Source of the DNA: Ruminococcaceae bacterium AM07-15
GTDB lineage: Bacteria > Bacillota > Clostridia > Oscillospirales > Butyricicoccaceae
DNA length: 64,000 bases
Direction: 5' to 3'
Assembly (NCBI GenBank): GCA_003477405.1
Contig: QUDE01000008.1
Location: 73,909 to 137,908 of the forward strand
The notes under the pieces were generated by a model. It was not told where the DNA came from. It did no database searches and saw only the letters and a program-made list of their open reading frames with translations. This document shows, piece after piece, positions 52,030 to 61,580 of this stretch. The number at the start of each line of letters is the position of its first letter. Positions within the stretch are counted from its first letter, which is position 1. Both the position numbers and the translations under genes were made by a program.

Positions 52030-55000
52030 TTGCTTTCCCCTTCACTGTCGATGGTGGAGACGCCCACGGTGATCTCTTCCAGCACATCCAGCAGCACGCT
52101 GACGGTGTCCAGAGAGGTGAACATGGTCACATTGTTCTCCACAGCGCTGCGGCGGATGGCAAAGCCGTCGGTGTTGGCCATTTCATTGGGCCCCAGGGTG
52201 TTGATTACATAGGTCACATGACCGGCCCGCAGGGAATCCAGAATCTCCTCACTGCCTTCGCTGATCTTTTTCCGGCTGCGGGTGCGGATGCCGTGCTCCT
52301 TGAGGAACTGGGCCGTGCCCCGGGTAGCCTCGATATTAAAGCCCAGGTTGTAGAACCGGCGCACCAGGGGGAGGGCCCGCTCTTTGTCGTGGTCGGCGAT
52401 GGTGAAGAACACCGTGCCGTAGTTGGCCACCCGCATATTGGCGGCTTTCAGGGCCTTGTACAGTGCCCGGTTCAGGCTGTTGTCATAGCCGATGGCCTCG
52501 CCGGTGGACTTCATCTCGGGAGACAGGTACACATCGGCACCGCGCAGCTTGCTGAAGCTGAACACCGGTGCCTTGACATACCACCGGTTCTTCCGGGGAG
52601 CTTCTCCGGTCTCATAGCCCTGCTCTTTCAGGCTCTGGCCCAGCATGACCTTTGTGGCGATCTTGGGCAGAGGAATGCCGGTGGCCTTGGAGAGGAAGGG
52701 CACGGTACGGGAGGAGCGGGGGTTGACCTCGATGACATGGACGGTCTCATCCTCGCTGACGATAAACTGGATGTTGAACAGGCCCTGGATGCCGATGCCC
52801 CGGCCCAGGCGGATGGTATAGTCCAGAATGGCCTTGCGGGCCTTTTCACCCACAGAGAAGGTGGGATAGACGCTGAAGGAGTCGCCGGAATGAACGCCGG
52901 TGTGCTCCACATGCTCCATGATGCCGGGGATGAGCACGGTCTCACCGTCGCAGATGGCGTCCACTTCCAGCTCTTTACCGGAAATGTATTTGTCCACCAG
53001 CACGGGATGCTCCTCGCTGGCCACCACGGCTTCGGCCAGATACCGGCGCAGCTGCTCGTCGTCCCGGACGATCTGCATGGCCCGGCCGCCCAGCACATAA
53101 GAAGGACGCACCAGCACAGGATAACCGATTTCGTTGGCCACCCGGATGCCGTCCTCAATGCGGGTCACCGCCTTACCGGCCGGCTGGGGAATGTTCAGCT
53201 CGTGCATCAGCTTTTCAAAGCTGTCACGGTTTTCCGCCTTGTCGATGGCTTCCACACCGGTGCCGATGATCTTGACACCCAGCTTGTGCAGCCGCTCGGC
53301 CAGGTTGATGGCGGTCTGACCGCCCAGAGAGACCACAACGCCCATGGGGTTTTCCAGATGGATCAGGTTCATCACATCTTCCACGCACAGGGGCTCAAAA
53401 TACAGCTTATCGCTGACGGTGTAGTCGGTGGACACGGTCTCCGGGTTGTTGTTGATGATAATGGCCTCGTACCCGGCTTCCCGGATGGCCCAGATGGCGT
53501 GCACAGTGGAATAGTCGAATTCCACGCCCTGACCGATACGGATGGGGCCGCTGCCCAGCACCAGCACCGAGGGCTTATCGGTGACGATGGACTCGTTCTC
53601 CTCCTCGTAGGTGGAGTAGAAATAGGGCACATAGGCGGCAAACTCACCGGCGCAGGTGTCGATGGTCTTGTATACCGGCCAGATGTTGTGCTCCTGGCGC
53701 AGCTTGAGCACTTCCAGCTCGTCCATGCCCCACAGCTTGCCCAGGAAGGCATCGGAGAAGCCCAGACGCTTGGCTTCCTTCAGCACCTCGGCATCTCCCG
53801 GGTTTTCCTTGCACACCGTCTCATATTCCACGATGTTGCGAATGGCATCGATGAAGAAGTAGTCGATCTTGGTCTGCTGGCAGATCATCATCAGATCCAC
53901 ATTCCGGCGCACCAACTCGGCAATGGCATAGAGGCGCTCGTCGGTGGGGGTGGCGATCTCCTGCAGCAGCTCGTCCACGGTGAAGTGGTCGAATTTTTCC
54001 TTCCACACATGGTTGACGCCGGCTTCCAGGGAGCGCACTGCCTTCAGCAGGCTTTCTTCCATGGTGCGGCCGATGGCCATGACTTCGCCGGTGGCCTTCA
54101 TCTGAGTGGTCAGCAGTTTGGAAGCCTTGTCAAATTTATCGAAGGGGAAGCGGGCCACCTTGCAGACGATGTAGTCCAGAGAGGGCTCAAAGCTGGCGGG
54201 AACGCTGCCCAGGTTGATCTCGTCCAGAGCCATGCCCACGGCGATCTTGGCAGACACCTTGGCGATGGGGAAGCCGCTGGCCTTGGAAGCCAGAGCGGAA
54301 GAACGGGACACGCGGGGGTTGACCTCGATGACATAATAACGGAAGGAATAGGGGTCCAGAGCGAACTGCACATTGCAGCCGCCTTCGATGCCCAGTTCCC
54401 GGATGATCCGCAGCGCGGCATCCCGGAGCATATGGTATTCCTTGCCGGTCAGGGTCTGAGCGGGGGCCACTACCATGCTGTCGCCGGTGTGAACGCCCAC
54501 GGGGTCGATGTTCTCCATGGAGCAGATGGCAATGGCGGTGTCATTCTTGTCCCGCATCACCTCAAACTCGATCTCTTTATAGCCCTTGATGGACTTTTCC
54601 ACCAGCACCTGGCCTACCGGGGACAGATGCAGGGCGCTTTCGGCCAGGTTCAGCAGTTCTTCCTCGTTGTCGCAGAAACCGCCGCCGGTGCCGCCCAGGG
54701 TAAAGGCCGGACGGAGCACGATGGGATAGCCGATCTTCTCCGCCTCTTCCTTGGCCTGATCCACCGAATGGGCGATGTAGCTTTCCAGTACAGGCTCGCC
54801 GATGCGCACGCACAGGTCTTTGAACTTCTCCCGGTCCTCCGCCTGGTCGATGGAATCAAAGGGAGTGCCCAGAATCTCCACGCCGCACTCGTCCAGCACG
54901 CCCTTCTGGGCCAGCTGCATGGCCAGGTTCAGGCCGGTCTGGCCACCCAGGGTGGGGATGATGGCATCGGGCCGCTCCATGCGGATGATCCGGGCCACAT

Positions 55001-55217
55001 ATTCCAGATTCAGGGGCTCCATATACACCTTGTCGGCGATGTTGGTATCGGTCATGATGGTGGCCGGGTTGGAGTTGACCAGAATGACCTTGTAGCCCTC
55101 TTCCTTCAGAGCCAGGCAGGCCTGGGTGCCCGAGTAATCGAATTCCGCCGCCTGTCCGATGACGATGGGGCCGGAACCGATCACCAGGATCTTATTGATA
55201 TCGGTGCGTTTAGGCAT
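52026..55217 (-). CDS. carB: Carbamoyl phosphate synthetase, large subunit
   Basis: A 1063-residue synthetase with two ATP-grasp halves: [21 protein letters not shown] begins the first and [20 protein letters not shown] the second. An oligomerisation domain lies between them and an MGS-like allosteric domain at the C-terminus. It builds carbamoyl phosphate from bicarbonate, ATP and ammonia. Length and motifs are standard. Its normal partner CarA, encoded just upstream with an 8-bp overlap, has an altered glutaminase site. Confidence 0.96.
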   Translation of the reverse strand: MPKRTDINKILVIGSGPIVIGQAAEFDYSGTQACLALKEEGYKVILVNSNPATIMTDTNIADKVYMEPLNLEYVARIIRMERPDAIIPTLGGQTGLNLAMQLAQKGVLDECGVEILGTPFDSIDQAEDREKFKDLCVRIGEPVLESYIAHSVDQAKEEAEKIGYPIVLRPAFTLGGTGGGFCDNEEELLNLAESALHLSPVGQVLVEKSIKGYKEIEFEVMRDKNDTAIAICSMENIDPVGVHTGDSMVVAPAQTLTGKEYHMLRDAALRIIRELGIEGGCNVQFALDPYSFRYYVIEVNPRVSRSSALASKASGFPIAKVSAKIAVGMALDEINLGSVPASFEPSLDYIVCKVARFPFDKFDKASKLLTTQMKATGEVMAIGRTMEESLLKAVRSLEAGVNHVWKEKFDHFTVDELLQEIATPTDERLYAIAELVRRNVDLMMICQQTKIDYFFIDAIRNIVEYETVCKENPGDAEVLKEAKRLGFSDAFLGKLWGMDELEVLKLRQEHNIWPVYKTIDTCAGEFAAYVPYFYSTYEEENESIVTDKPSVLVLGSGPIRIGQGVEFDYSTVHAIWAIREAGYEAIIINNNPETVSTDYTVSDKLYFEPLCVEDVMNLIHLENPMGVVVSLGGQTAINLAERLHKLGVKIIGTGVEAIDKAENRDSFEKLMHELNIPQPAGKAVTRIEDGIRVANEIGYPVLVRPSYVLGGRAMQIVRDDEQLRRYLAEAVVASEEHPVLVDKYISGKELEVDAICDGETVLIPGIMEHVEHTGVHSGDSFSVYPTFSVGEKARKAILDYTIRLGRGIGIQGLFNIQFIVSEDETVHVIEVNPRSSRTVPFLSKATGIPLPKIATKVMLGQSLKEQGYETGEAPRKNRWYVKAPVFSFSKLRGADVYLSPEMKSTGEAIGYDNSLNRALYKALKAANMRVANYGTVFFTIADHDKERALPLVRRFYNLGFNIEATRGTAQFLKEHGIRTRSRKKISEGSEEILDSLRAGHVTYVINTLGPNEMANTDGFAIRRSAVENNVTMFTSLDTVSVLLDVLEEITVGVSTIDSEGESK

Positions 55218-56325
55218 TGTTGCTTCCTCCCTCTTTGGCGTTGTCCATCATGGTGATAAAGGTGTCGTATACATAAGCGCAGTCGTCGGCACCGGGGTCG
55301 TTCTCCGGATAATGCTGCACGCCGATCACCCGGCTCTTTTCCTCCATGATGCCTTCCACAGTGTCATCCAGCAGATGGCGGTGGGTCACCTTCAAACCGG
55401 TGTTCTCCAGGCTCTTTTCGCAGATGGCAAAGCTGTGGCTCTGGGAAGTGATCTCCCGCTTGTCTCCATAAATGGTCTTGACAGGCACATTGCCGCCGTT
55501 GTGACCATGCTTCATCTTATAGGTATCGCCGCCGGCGGCCAGGGCGATGATCTGGCATCCCAGCCCCACGCCAAAGATGGGCATCTGGCCCCACATCTCC
55601 TTCACCAGAGCGATGACTCCCTCACATTCCTTGGGATCGCCCGGGCCGCTGGAGAGGAACAGGCCGTCGGGCTTGAGAGCCTTCAGCTCCTCCGCTGTGA
55701 TGTCCTGGGGCACGATGGTCACATTGCAGCCCCGCTTGTTCAGGCAGCGGATGCTGCTCTGACGGATGCCGCAGTCCACCGCCGCCACATTGTAGCGGAA
55801 GTTGGCCGTACGGCTGTAACGGATCTTCTTGCCGCCCACCTTTTTGGCCAGGCCCTCTTCGGGAGCTGCCTGACGAATGAGCTCCATGGCCTTTTCCAGG
55901 CTGGTGTCCTTGTCGGTGAGCAGCACCTTCATGCTGCCCTCGTCCCGGAGCATCCGGCCGATGGCCCGGGTGTCCACACCCTGGATGCCGGGGATGTCGT
56001 TTTCCACCATCACTTCTTCCAGCGTTTTGGTATAGCGGAAGTTGGAGGGGCGGTCGTTATAGCGGCGGACAATCAGGCATCCAGCGTAGCAGGCCCGGGA
56101 CTCATAGTCCTCATCGGCCATGCCATAGCTGCCGATCACCGGATAAGTCATCACCAGAGCTTCCCCGGCGCAGGCCGGATCGCTGAGAATCTCCTGATAG
56201 CCGATCATGGCGGTGTCAAAGCTGCACTGGCACAGAGCTTCCCGCGGGCTGCCGAAACCTGCGCCCAGAAACTCACGCCCGTTTTCAAAAACCAACTTGC
56301 GGTCAAAGCGTTGGGTTTTTTCCAT
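55210..56325 (-). CDS. carA: Carbamoyl phosphate synthetase, small subunit, with altered glutaminase triad
   Basis: A 371-residue protein with the CarA N-terminal domain ([34 protein letters not shown]) and a class I glutamine amidotransferase domain (SSGPGDP). The nucleophile motif, normally GICLGHQ, reads GVGLGCQ here: the catalytic Cys position (residue 254) is Gly and the following His is Cys (257). The catalytic HPE motif reads HYPE: Tyr (339) replaces His, with His one place earlier. Both codons are clear in the DNA and the frame is otherwise intact. Glutamine hydrolysis is therefore doubtful; the protein may only structure CarB. The ATG at 56325 follows GGGAGGAAACACAG. Confidence 0.92.
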   Translation of the reverse strand: MEKTQRFDRKLVFENGREFLGAGFGSPREALCQCSFDTAMIGYQEILSDPACAGEALVMTYPVIGSYGMADEDYESRACYAGCLIVRRYNDRPSNFRYTKTLEEVMVENDIPGIQGVDTRAIGRMLRDEGSMKVLLTDKDTSLEKAMELIRQAAPEEGLAKKVGGKKIRYSRTANFRYNVAAVDCGIRQSSIRCLNKRGCNVTIVPQDITAEELKALKPDGLFLSSGPGDPKECEGVIALVKEMWGQMPIFGVGLGCQIIALAAGGDTYKMKHGHNGGNVPVKTIYGDKREITSQSHSFAICEKSLENTGLKVTHRHLLDDTVEGIMEEKSRVIGVQHYPENDPGADDCAYVYDTFITMMDNAKEGGSNNA

Positions 56326-56365
56326 CTGTGTTTCCTCCCTGTATCTGTCTTCCCACAATGGTGGG

Positions 56366-57268
56366 TTATTTCTTCTCTGTTCTGCCCGGCGTTTCATCCC
56401 ACAGGGCCCGCTTGATGGCGGCCATGCGGACAAACACGCCATTGTTCACCTGCTTGAAGATGCGGGAGCGGCTGCATTCCACCACTTCATCGGCGATCTC
56501 CACGCCCCGGTTGAAGGGAGCGGGGTGCATGATGATGGCCCCATCCTTCATCCAGCTGAGCTTTTGCTTGTCCATACCGTAGCGCCGGTGGTATTCTTCC
56601 ACCGAAAGGTGCATCTTCTCTTTGTGGCGTTCGTGCTGCACCCGAAGGAGCATCACCACATCGCTTTCCCGCACCGCCTCTTCAAAGGGCTTATAATTGA
56701 GGGCGGTCTCCATATATTCCTCCGGGCCGCTGGTGCACACTTCCATGCCCAGCCGTCCCATCACCTCGAAGTTGGTGTGGGCCACCCGGCTGTGGGACAC
56801 ATCCCCGATGATGGCCACCTTCAACCCTTCAAAATGGCCGAACTCCTGGCGGATGGTGAGCAAATCCAGCAAAGACTGGGTGGGATGGTTGCCGGTGCCG
56901 TCGCCGCCATTGAGGATCTTGGCATTCACATGGCCCAGCAGCTGGTTATAGTACTCATTTTCCACATGGCGGATGACCAGCAGATCGGGGCCGAAGCTAT
57001 CGAATGTTTTGACGGTGTCATAGAAGCTCTCGTTCTTCTGCAAAGAGGAACCAGCCGGATTAAAAGAAACGACCCGTAGACCCAGTTTCACTTCAGCTAC
57101 ATTGAAGCTGTACTGGGTACGGGTCGAGGGTTCAAAAAACAAATTGGCGGCAATGCGTCCTTCCAGGCCGCGAAAGACTTCCCCATCGTGAAAGGCTTGG
57201 GCCTGATCCAGGATGGAAACGATTTCGGACACATCCAGGCTTTTCAGTTCCAGCAAATTCTTTCCCAT
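56366..57268 (-). CDS. pyrB: Aspartate carbamoyltransferase catalytic subunit
   Basis: A 300-residue enzyme joining carbamoyl phosphate and aspartate. The carbamoyl-phosphate motif FFEPSTRTQYSF and the aspartate-side GDGTGNHPTQSLLDL are conserved, with HPAPFNRGVEI at the C-terminal end. No pyrI regulatory subunit is encoded nearby. It is the first gene of the operon, with AGGAGG before the ATG. Confidence 0.96.
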   Translation of the reverse strand: MGKNLLELKSLDVSEIVSILDQAQAFHDGEVFRGLEGRIAANLFFEPSTRTQYSFNVAEVKLGLRVVSFNPAGSSLQKNESFYDTVKTFDSFGPDLLVIRHVENEYYNQLLGHVNAKILNGGDGTGNHPTQSLLDLLTIRQEFGHFEGLKVAIIGDVSHSRVAHTNFEVMGRLGMEVCTSGPEEYMETALNYKPFEEAVRESDVVMLLRVQHERHKEKMHLSVEEYHRRYGMDKQKLSWMKDGAIIMHPAPFNRGVEIADEVVECSRSRIFKQVNNGVFVRMAAIKRALWDETPGRTEKK

Positions 57269-57297
57269 AAAAACCTCCTATTCTGCGGCGGCTGACC

Positions 57298-57329
57298 GAA
57301 AGAAAAGCCCCCAGTCAACTGAAGGCTTT
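57298..57329 (-). promoter_or_regulatory. Attenuator-like hairpin in the pyr leader
   Basis: On the minus strand AAAGCCTTCAG (57319-57329), loop TTGA, CTGGGGGCTTT (57304-57314) pairs over 11 positions with two G-U pairs and is followed by TCTTTC. It sits 30 bases before the pyrB start, inside the leader. An upstream GAAGCC in the leader could pair with its GGCTTT arm as antiterminator. I do not see a clear PyrR-binding consensus. Confidence 0.5.
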
Positions 57330-57398
57330 GCGTGCAGGCGAAATTCTTTTTATTCCGGCTTCCGCGCCGCGCCGCGACAGATGCCTAAAATTTCTTAT

Positions 57399-57427
57399 AT
57401 TATATCGGATCTGCTTCCCCATTGCAA
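57399..57427 (-). promoter_or_regulatory. Promoter of the pyrimidine operon
   Basis: Minus strand: TTGCAA (57422-57427), 17 bases, TATAAT (57399-57404). It gives a leader of about 125 nt containing the hairpin at 57298-57329. Confidence 0.75.
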
Positions 57428-57470
57428 GGATTTTCGTCATATTTTTTATTTTTTCCAGAAACAGGAGCTT

Positions 57471-57701
57471 TTATTCCCCGATATAGGTGAATCGTTTCTG
57501 CTTTTTCCCATCCCGCTCCACTTCTTCCAGCCACATGGAAAGAGGACGGATCCACAGTTTCCCTTCCCCATACAAGGGGCGGTACACCACATATTCTTCC
57601 TCTGTCTCCGAATGAATGGCCACCCCATACACCTGATATTCTCCGCCTTTGAAATGGCGCCAACGCCCCAAGGGCAGCTTTTCCTGTGTCTCCCCGTTCA
57701 C
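57471..57701 (-). CDS. DUF1653 family protein
   Basis: A 76-residue protein with a GTG start at 57701 overlapping the stop of the upstream radical SAM gene; AAGGAGGAG lies just before it. The signature GRWRHFKGGEYQVYGVAIHS and YVVYRPLYGEGKLWIRPL is that of DUF1653, small beta-rich proteins of unknown function. Reading the frame further upstream gives only antiphase sequence of the neighbour. No clear terminator follows before the pyr promoter region. Confidence 0.82.
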   Translation of the reverse strand: MNGETQEKLPLGRWRHFKGGEYQVYGVAIHSETEEEYVVYRPLYGEGKLWIRPLSMWLEEVERDGKKQKRFTYIGE

Positions 57702-58603
57702 GACAGCACTCCTCCTTCTCCGCTTCCAGGCCCCACCGGCAACTCTTCGTCCACCAGCAGCTGGTGGATGGCCTGCAGCAGTCCTTCTTTTCCATCGGGA
57801 AGGTGGGCCGCCAGGGTGTATTGATTGAGGGCGGTGGTATCCATATAAAAGCAGTCCTTCACTTCCAGGCACTGGACCAGCAGCCGCTCCTCCCGCAGCA
57901 TCTGCCAGGGGGTCATCGGCTCAAAAAGGCCCTGGCTGGCCTGCCGGTACAGCTGTGTTCCCGGGAACAATTTCAGCGCCAGCACCCAGATGTTCCGGGG
58001 ATGGATCTGGTTATACAGCCGGGCGGTTTCGATGGCGTGGCTCTTCCACATCTGTTTGCCCCCCAGCCCCAGAATGGAGGTGACCAGATACTGGATGCCG
58101 GCCTCATCCAGTTTGCGGAAGGCCCGCAGCAAATCGGCCGCCGTCTCCCCCTTGTTCGCCATGAGCAGCACGGTATCGCTGCCCGATTCCACGCCCACAT
58201 GGAGATCCCGCAGCCCCATCTGGCGCAGCGTGCGCAAATCCTCCGGGGATTTACGCAGGATATCATCGGCCCGGGCATACATGCTGATCTCACTGACCCA
58301 GGGGAGATAATGGAGGATATAACCGAAGATATGCAGCAGATCGGAGGTGGAGCGGCAGAAGGGATTCTGCCCCAGCAGAAATACCCGGTTTCCCTCCACC
58401 TTCAGCTCTCCCAGGATCTCTGCCGCCCGGCGCACTTCTTCCAGGGGCAGAATCTCAAAATGATCCCGTGTAAAATCGCAGAAGGCGCATTTGTGCCAGC
58501 TGCATCCCAGCTGCACTTCCAGCAGGATGCTTTTTTCCTCCTGCAGCGGACGATAGACTGTGCCGCCCCGGTAAATGGAGGCCAGTTTTTCCTCTCTGAT
58601 CAT
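57698..58603 (-). CDS. Radical SAM protein of the COG1032-like group
   Basis: A 301-residue radical SAM protein. The cluster motif is CSWHKCAFC, with four residues between the first two cysteines (CX4CX2C), a spacing seen in a group of uncharacterised clostridial radical SAM proteins. GVESGSDTVLLMANKGET matches the SAM-binding ribose motif of oxygen-independent coproporphyrinogen oxidase/Elp3-like enzymes. Substrate unknown. The ATG at 58603 follows AAAGGAGG. It is co-transcribed with the DUF1653 gene. Confidence 0.87.
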   Translation of the reverse strand: MIREEKLASIYRGGTVYRPLQEEKSILLEVQLGCSWHKCAFCDFTRDHFEILPLEEVRRAAEILGELKVEGNRVFLLGQNPFCRSTSDLLHIFGYILHYLPWVSEISMYARADDILRKSPEDLRTLRQMGLRDLHVGVESGSDTVLLMANKGETAADLLRAFRKLDEAGIQYLVTSILGLGGKQMWKSHAIETARLYNQIHPRNIWVLALKLFPGTQLYRQASQGLFEPMTPWQMLREERLLVQCLEVKDCFYMDTTALNQYTLAAHLPDGKEGLLQAIHQLLVDEELPVGPGSGEGGVLS

Positions 58604-58633
58604 GGCATATCCTCCTTTTATTTTACTGATTTT

Positions 58634-58663
58634 ATCATACCATAGCCCTCGCCGTTTTCACAA
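58634..58663 (-). promoter_or_regulatory. Promoter of the radical SAM-DUF1653 operon
   Basis: Minus strand: TTGTGA (58658-58663), 18 bases, TATGAT (58634-58639) preceded by TGG. Confidence 0.65.
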
Positions 58664-58669
58664 GAGCGC

Positions 58670-58701
58670 AAAAGAAAAACGGGCCTGCAAAAGCAGGCCC
58701 G
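58670..58701 (-). terminator. Terminator of the thiamine operon
   Basis: CGGGCCTGC (58680-58688) and GCAGGCCCG (58693-58701) form a perfect stem; on the minus strand it is followed by TTTTTCTTTT. It lies about 50 bases after tenA. Confidence 0.9.
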
Positions 58702-58751
58702 CCAAAACATGTCGAAAACGGATATAGAACGGGAGCGGCGGCTCGCCGCCA

Positions 58752-59426
58752 TTACACATCTTCTCTTGGATTCTGGCTCATTTCCCAGAACTTCTGCTCG
58801 TGCACCGAGCAATCCCAGAACAGCTTGCGGCAGGTTTCCCACCGGTCCTCCGGCAGATTCTCACAGACTTTCTCTGCAAACTCCATCCACTGGCGGCAGC
58901 TTTCCTCGTATTTTTCCCCGGCGTAATCCCGCACAAAGGGGCCATAGACGGTGTCCAGCACCCCGGGATTGCGCTCCACCATTTTACGGAAAATATAGCC
59001 ATAGCTGAGCATACAAGGCAGACTGGCCATCAGGCATTCCGCTGCCCCTTCTCCATCCCGGGCCCCTTCGATCATCCGGTCCACATAAGCCCGGTTTTCC
59101 GGCCGCAGGGGCAGATGCTGGATACTCTCATCGGTAAGGCCATACTTTTTCAGATACTGGCGACGGGTGGCTCCTTCCCCTTCGTTGACAAAGGACAGAA
59201 GGGAGTAATAAGCCCGGATCTCCGCCATATCCTGGGCGTGGAGCATCCCCCAGGCAAAGACCTTGGAATATTCCCGCAGATACAGACTATCATCCACAAT
59301 ATACCCCTTGAAGCAGTCCTCCGGCAAAGTGCCCTGGGCAATCCCCTGCAAAAATGGGGTATCCAGGCATTGATCCCACAGGGGCGTATTTTCTTCCAGA
59401 CAGACTTTCAGCAGATCCCGCTTCAT
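58752..59426 (-). CDS. tenA: TenA family thiaminase II / aminopyrimidine aminohydrolase
   Basis: A 224-residue helical enzyme that salvages thiamine breakdown products by hydrolysing aminomethylpyrimidines to HMP. The catalytic Cys lies in SLPCMLSYGYI and the Glu near the C-terminus in SVHEQKFWEM. It overlaps thiD by 4 bp and is the last gene of the TPP-riboswitch operon, which supports the salvage role. Confidence 0.92.
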   Translation of the reverse strand: MKRDLLKVCLEENTPLWDQCLDTPFLQGIAQGTLPEDCFKGYIVDDSLYLREYSKVFAWGMLHAQDMAEIRAYYSLLSFVNEGEGATRRQYLKKYGLTDESIQHLPLRPENRAYVDRMIEGARDGEGAAECLMASLPCMLSYGYIFRKMVERNPGVLDTVYGPFVRDYAGEKYEESCRQWMEFAEKVCENLPEDRWETCRKLFWDCSVHEQKFWEMSQNPREDV

Positions 59427-60220
59427 TTCACAAACTCCCCTTTCAGATCGAAGAGATGGTCCAGCGGTCCGCTTCCCGCCCCCAGATCCAGCATGGCGGC
59501 CAGCGCCCCGGAAATATAGGCCTTGGCCCGCTCCACCGCCCCAGGCAGGTCATAGCCTTTGGCCAGGTTTGCGGCAATGGCGCTGGACAAAGTGCAGCCG
59601 GTGCCGTGGGTGTTGGGGTTTTCAATCCGCTGGCCCCGTATCCAGGTGCCCTTTCCATTCTGCCAGAGGTAATCGTCGGCGGTGCTCACCTGATGGCCGC
59701 CTTTGCACAAAACAGCGCATCCATATTTTTCCCCGATGCGCTGAGCGGCCTGCTCCATTTCCTCCGGACAGGTGACGGCCATACCGGCCAACACCTGGGC
59801 TTCCGGAATGTTGGGGGTGCACACCGTGCACAAAGGCAGCAGCTCTTCTTTCAAAGCAGCCACCGCATCCTCTTCAAGCAGCCGGGAGCCGCTGGTGGAG
59901 ATCATCACCGGGTCCACCACGATGTTTTTTGCCTGATGCCGCCGCAAAACCTTGCCGATGACGGCGATAAGAGCAGAAGAAGAAACCATGCCGGTTTTGA
60001 CAGCGTCGGGGTAGATGTCGGTAAACACCCGTTCCAGCTGCTCTTCCAAAAATTTCGGGGTTGCTTCCATAATTCCGTAAACGCCGGTGGTATTCTGGGC
60101 CGTCAGGGCGGTGATGGCGCTCATGGCATAAACGCCATTGGCCGTCATGGTCTTGATATCGGCCTGGATCCCGGCGCCTCCGCTGGAATCGCTTCCAGCG
60201 ATCGTCAATGCTGTTTTCAT
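59423..60220 (-). CDS. thiD: Hydroxymethylpyrimidine (phosphate) kinase
   Basis: A 265-residue ribokinase-fold enzyme that phosphorylates HMP and HMP-P. The start ALTIAGSDSSGGAGIQADIKT and the ATP/anion-hole motif HGTGCTLSSAIAANLAKG are conserved, and DPVMISTSG precedes. AAAAAGGAG precedes the ATG. Confidence 0.95.
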   Translation of the reverse strand: MKTALTIAGSDSSGGAGIQADIKTMTANGVYAMSAITALTAQNTTGVYGIMEATPKFLEEQLERVFTDIYPDAVKTGMVSSSALIAVIGKVLRRHQAKNIVVDPVMISTSGSRLLEEDAVAALKEELLPLCTVCTPNIPEAQVLAGMAVTCPEEMEQAAQRIGEKYGCAVLCKGGHQVSTADDYLWQNGKGTWIRGQRIENPNTHGTGCTLSSAIAANLAKGYDLPGAVERAKAYISGALAAMLDLGAGSGPLDHLFDLKGEFVK

Positions 60221-60291
60221 GTTCTTTCTCCTTTTTGCATTGAAGTTTTATTAAGCGACAGGAAGTGGTGCCCCCGACCCGCCGCATTCTG

Positions 60292-60945
60292 TCATTGAAA
60301 AGATTTCGGCACTTCCAGTGCGTCCAGACGCTCTATATAATGATCACAAAGTGCTTCCATCTCCCCTCGGTGCTCTTCCCCCGCAGGGTCCCACACCCCC
60401 ACGGTCACAAAACCCGCTTCTTTGGCGGTGCGGGCCGCATGAAGAGCATCCTCAAAAACCAGGGTGCAATCCGGTGCGCTTCCCAGCTTTTCCGCCCCGG
60501 CCAGATAGATATGGGGATTTGTCTTGGGTCCATACTCCCCGCAGTCTAAGGCAAAGGAAAAATACTTCCACAGCCCCAACCGCTCCATGGCCGCCTGGGA
60601 CAGCTCCTTCTGGGTGGCGCTGACGATGCCGCAGGGGATTTTTTGCTGCCGCAGCTGTTCCAGCAGTACTTCGGCTCCAGGCTTGGCCGGAAGATGCTGA
60701 CGGTATTCTTCTTCCGCCAGTTCCTCCACCAGCTTTAGCACCTGCTCCACCGAAACCGCAAAACCAAAGGTCCGGATGATATACTCCGCCGCCTGGCGCT
60801 GATCCATGGCCTCGATGGTGCGGGCCAAATCCTCCGGCGGTTCTCCCCCCAGACGCCGTACCAGTTGAAGGGGGAGTTGCTGCCACATCTCCATGGACTG
60901 AAGCAATGTGCCGTCCAGATCAAACAAAGCCCCCTGGATCTTCAC
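60292..60945 (-). CDS. HAD superfamily phosphatase in the thiamine operon
   Basis: A 217-residue HAD-IA phosphatase with GTG start at 60945, overlapping the thiE stop (GTGA) and preceded by GAGGAGG. Motif I is FDLDGTLLQS, motif II IVSATQKEL, the Lys is in GPKTNPHIY and motif IV is FEDALHAA, so it should be active. Placement between thiE and thiD suggests a thiamine-related substrate such as thiamine monophosphate or HMP-P (inference); the sequence alone only supports a beta-phosphoglucomutase-like phosphatase. Confidence 0.88.
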   Translation of the reverse strand: MKIQGALFDLDGTLLQSMEMWQQLPLQLVRRLGGEPPEDLARTIEAMDQRQAAEYIIRTFGFAVSVEQVLKLVEELAEEEYRQHLPAKPGAEVLLEQLRQQKIPCGIVSATQKELSQAAMERLGLWKYFSFALDCGEYGPKTNPHIYLAGAEKLGSAPDCTLVFEDALHAARTAKEAGFVTVGVWDPAGEEHRGEMEALCDHYIERLDALEVPKSFQ

Positions 60946-61580
60946 TGAACGGCCTCCTCGGTCAGCTTCCGCAGTCCGGCTGCCGCGGCCTGGGGGTCCT
61001 CCTTGGCATAAATGGCCGAAACCACCGCCACGCCGCAGATGCCGCTGCCTTTGAGGGACAGAATATTGCTTTCCTTGATGCCGCCGATGGCCACCACCGG
61101 GATGTCCACCGCCTGACAAATGGCTTTCAGCGTATCCAGGCTGACGGCGTCGGCATCGTCTTTGGTGCCGGTGGGGAACACCGCCCCCACTCCCAGATAG
61201 TCGGCGCCCGCCGCCTGGGCCTTGAGAGCCTGCTCCACCGTCTGGGCCGAGACCCCCAGGATCTTGTCCGGGCCGATCTTCTGGCGCACCTGTCCCGCTT
61301 CCATATCGTGCTGGCCCACATGGACGCCGTCGGCTTCGATCTCCACCGCCAGCTCCACATTGTCATTGATAAGGAAGGGCACCTGGTGCTTTTTGCAAAG
61401 CTTCTGAATCTGCCGGGCCTCCTTTTGGAATTCCTCCTGGGCCAGATCCTTTTCCCGCAGCTGCACCATGGTCACGCCCCCCAGGATGGACTGCTCCACC
61501 GCAGAATAAAGGGTCCGCTCCCCCAGCCAGCTCCGGTCGGTGACGCCATAAAGCAGCAGGTCTTTTTTATCGCACTTCAT
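60942..61580 (-). CDS. thiE: Thiamine-phosphate synthase
   Basis: A 212-residue TIM-barrel enzyme coupling HMP-PP with the thiazole phosphate. Motifs VQLREKDL, FLINDNVELA, DGVHVGQHD and GVGAVFPTGTK are all conserved. It overlaps thiM upstream by 14 bp and the HAD gene downstream by 4 bp. Confidence 0.96.
   Translation of the reverse strand: MKCDKKDLLLYGVTDRSWLGERTLYSAVEQSILGGVTMVQLREKDLAQEEFQKEARQIQKLCKKHQVPFLINDNVELAVEIEADGVHVGQHDMEAGQVRQKIGPDKILGVSAQTVEQALKAQAAGADYLGVGAVFPTGTKDDADAVSLDTLKAICQAVDIPVVAIGGIKESNILSLKGSGICGVAVVSAIYAKEDPQAAAAGLRKLTEEAVQ

Noticed and set aside
52023..55256. A 1077-codon plus-strand frame opposite carB
   Set aside because: Antisense shadow of carB; the composition is rich in His, Gly and Gln as expected from reverse complement codons, with no start signal.
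57400..57795. Alternative frames over the DUF1653 gene
   Set aside because: Only the frame starting at 57701 gives the DUF1653 signature and has a ribosome-binding site.
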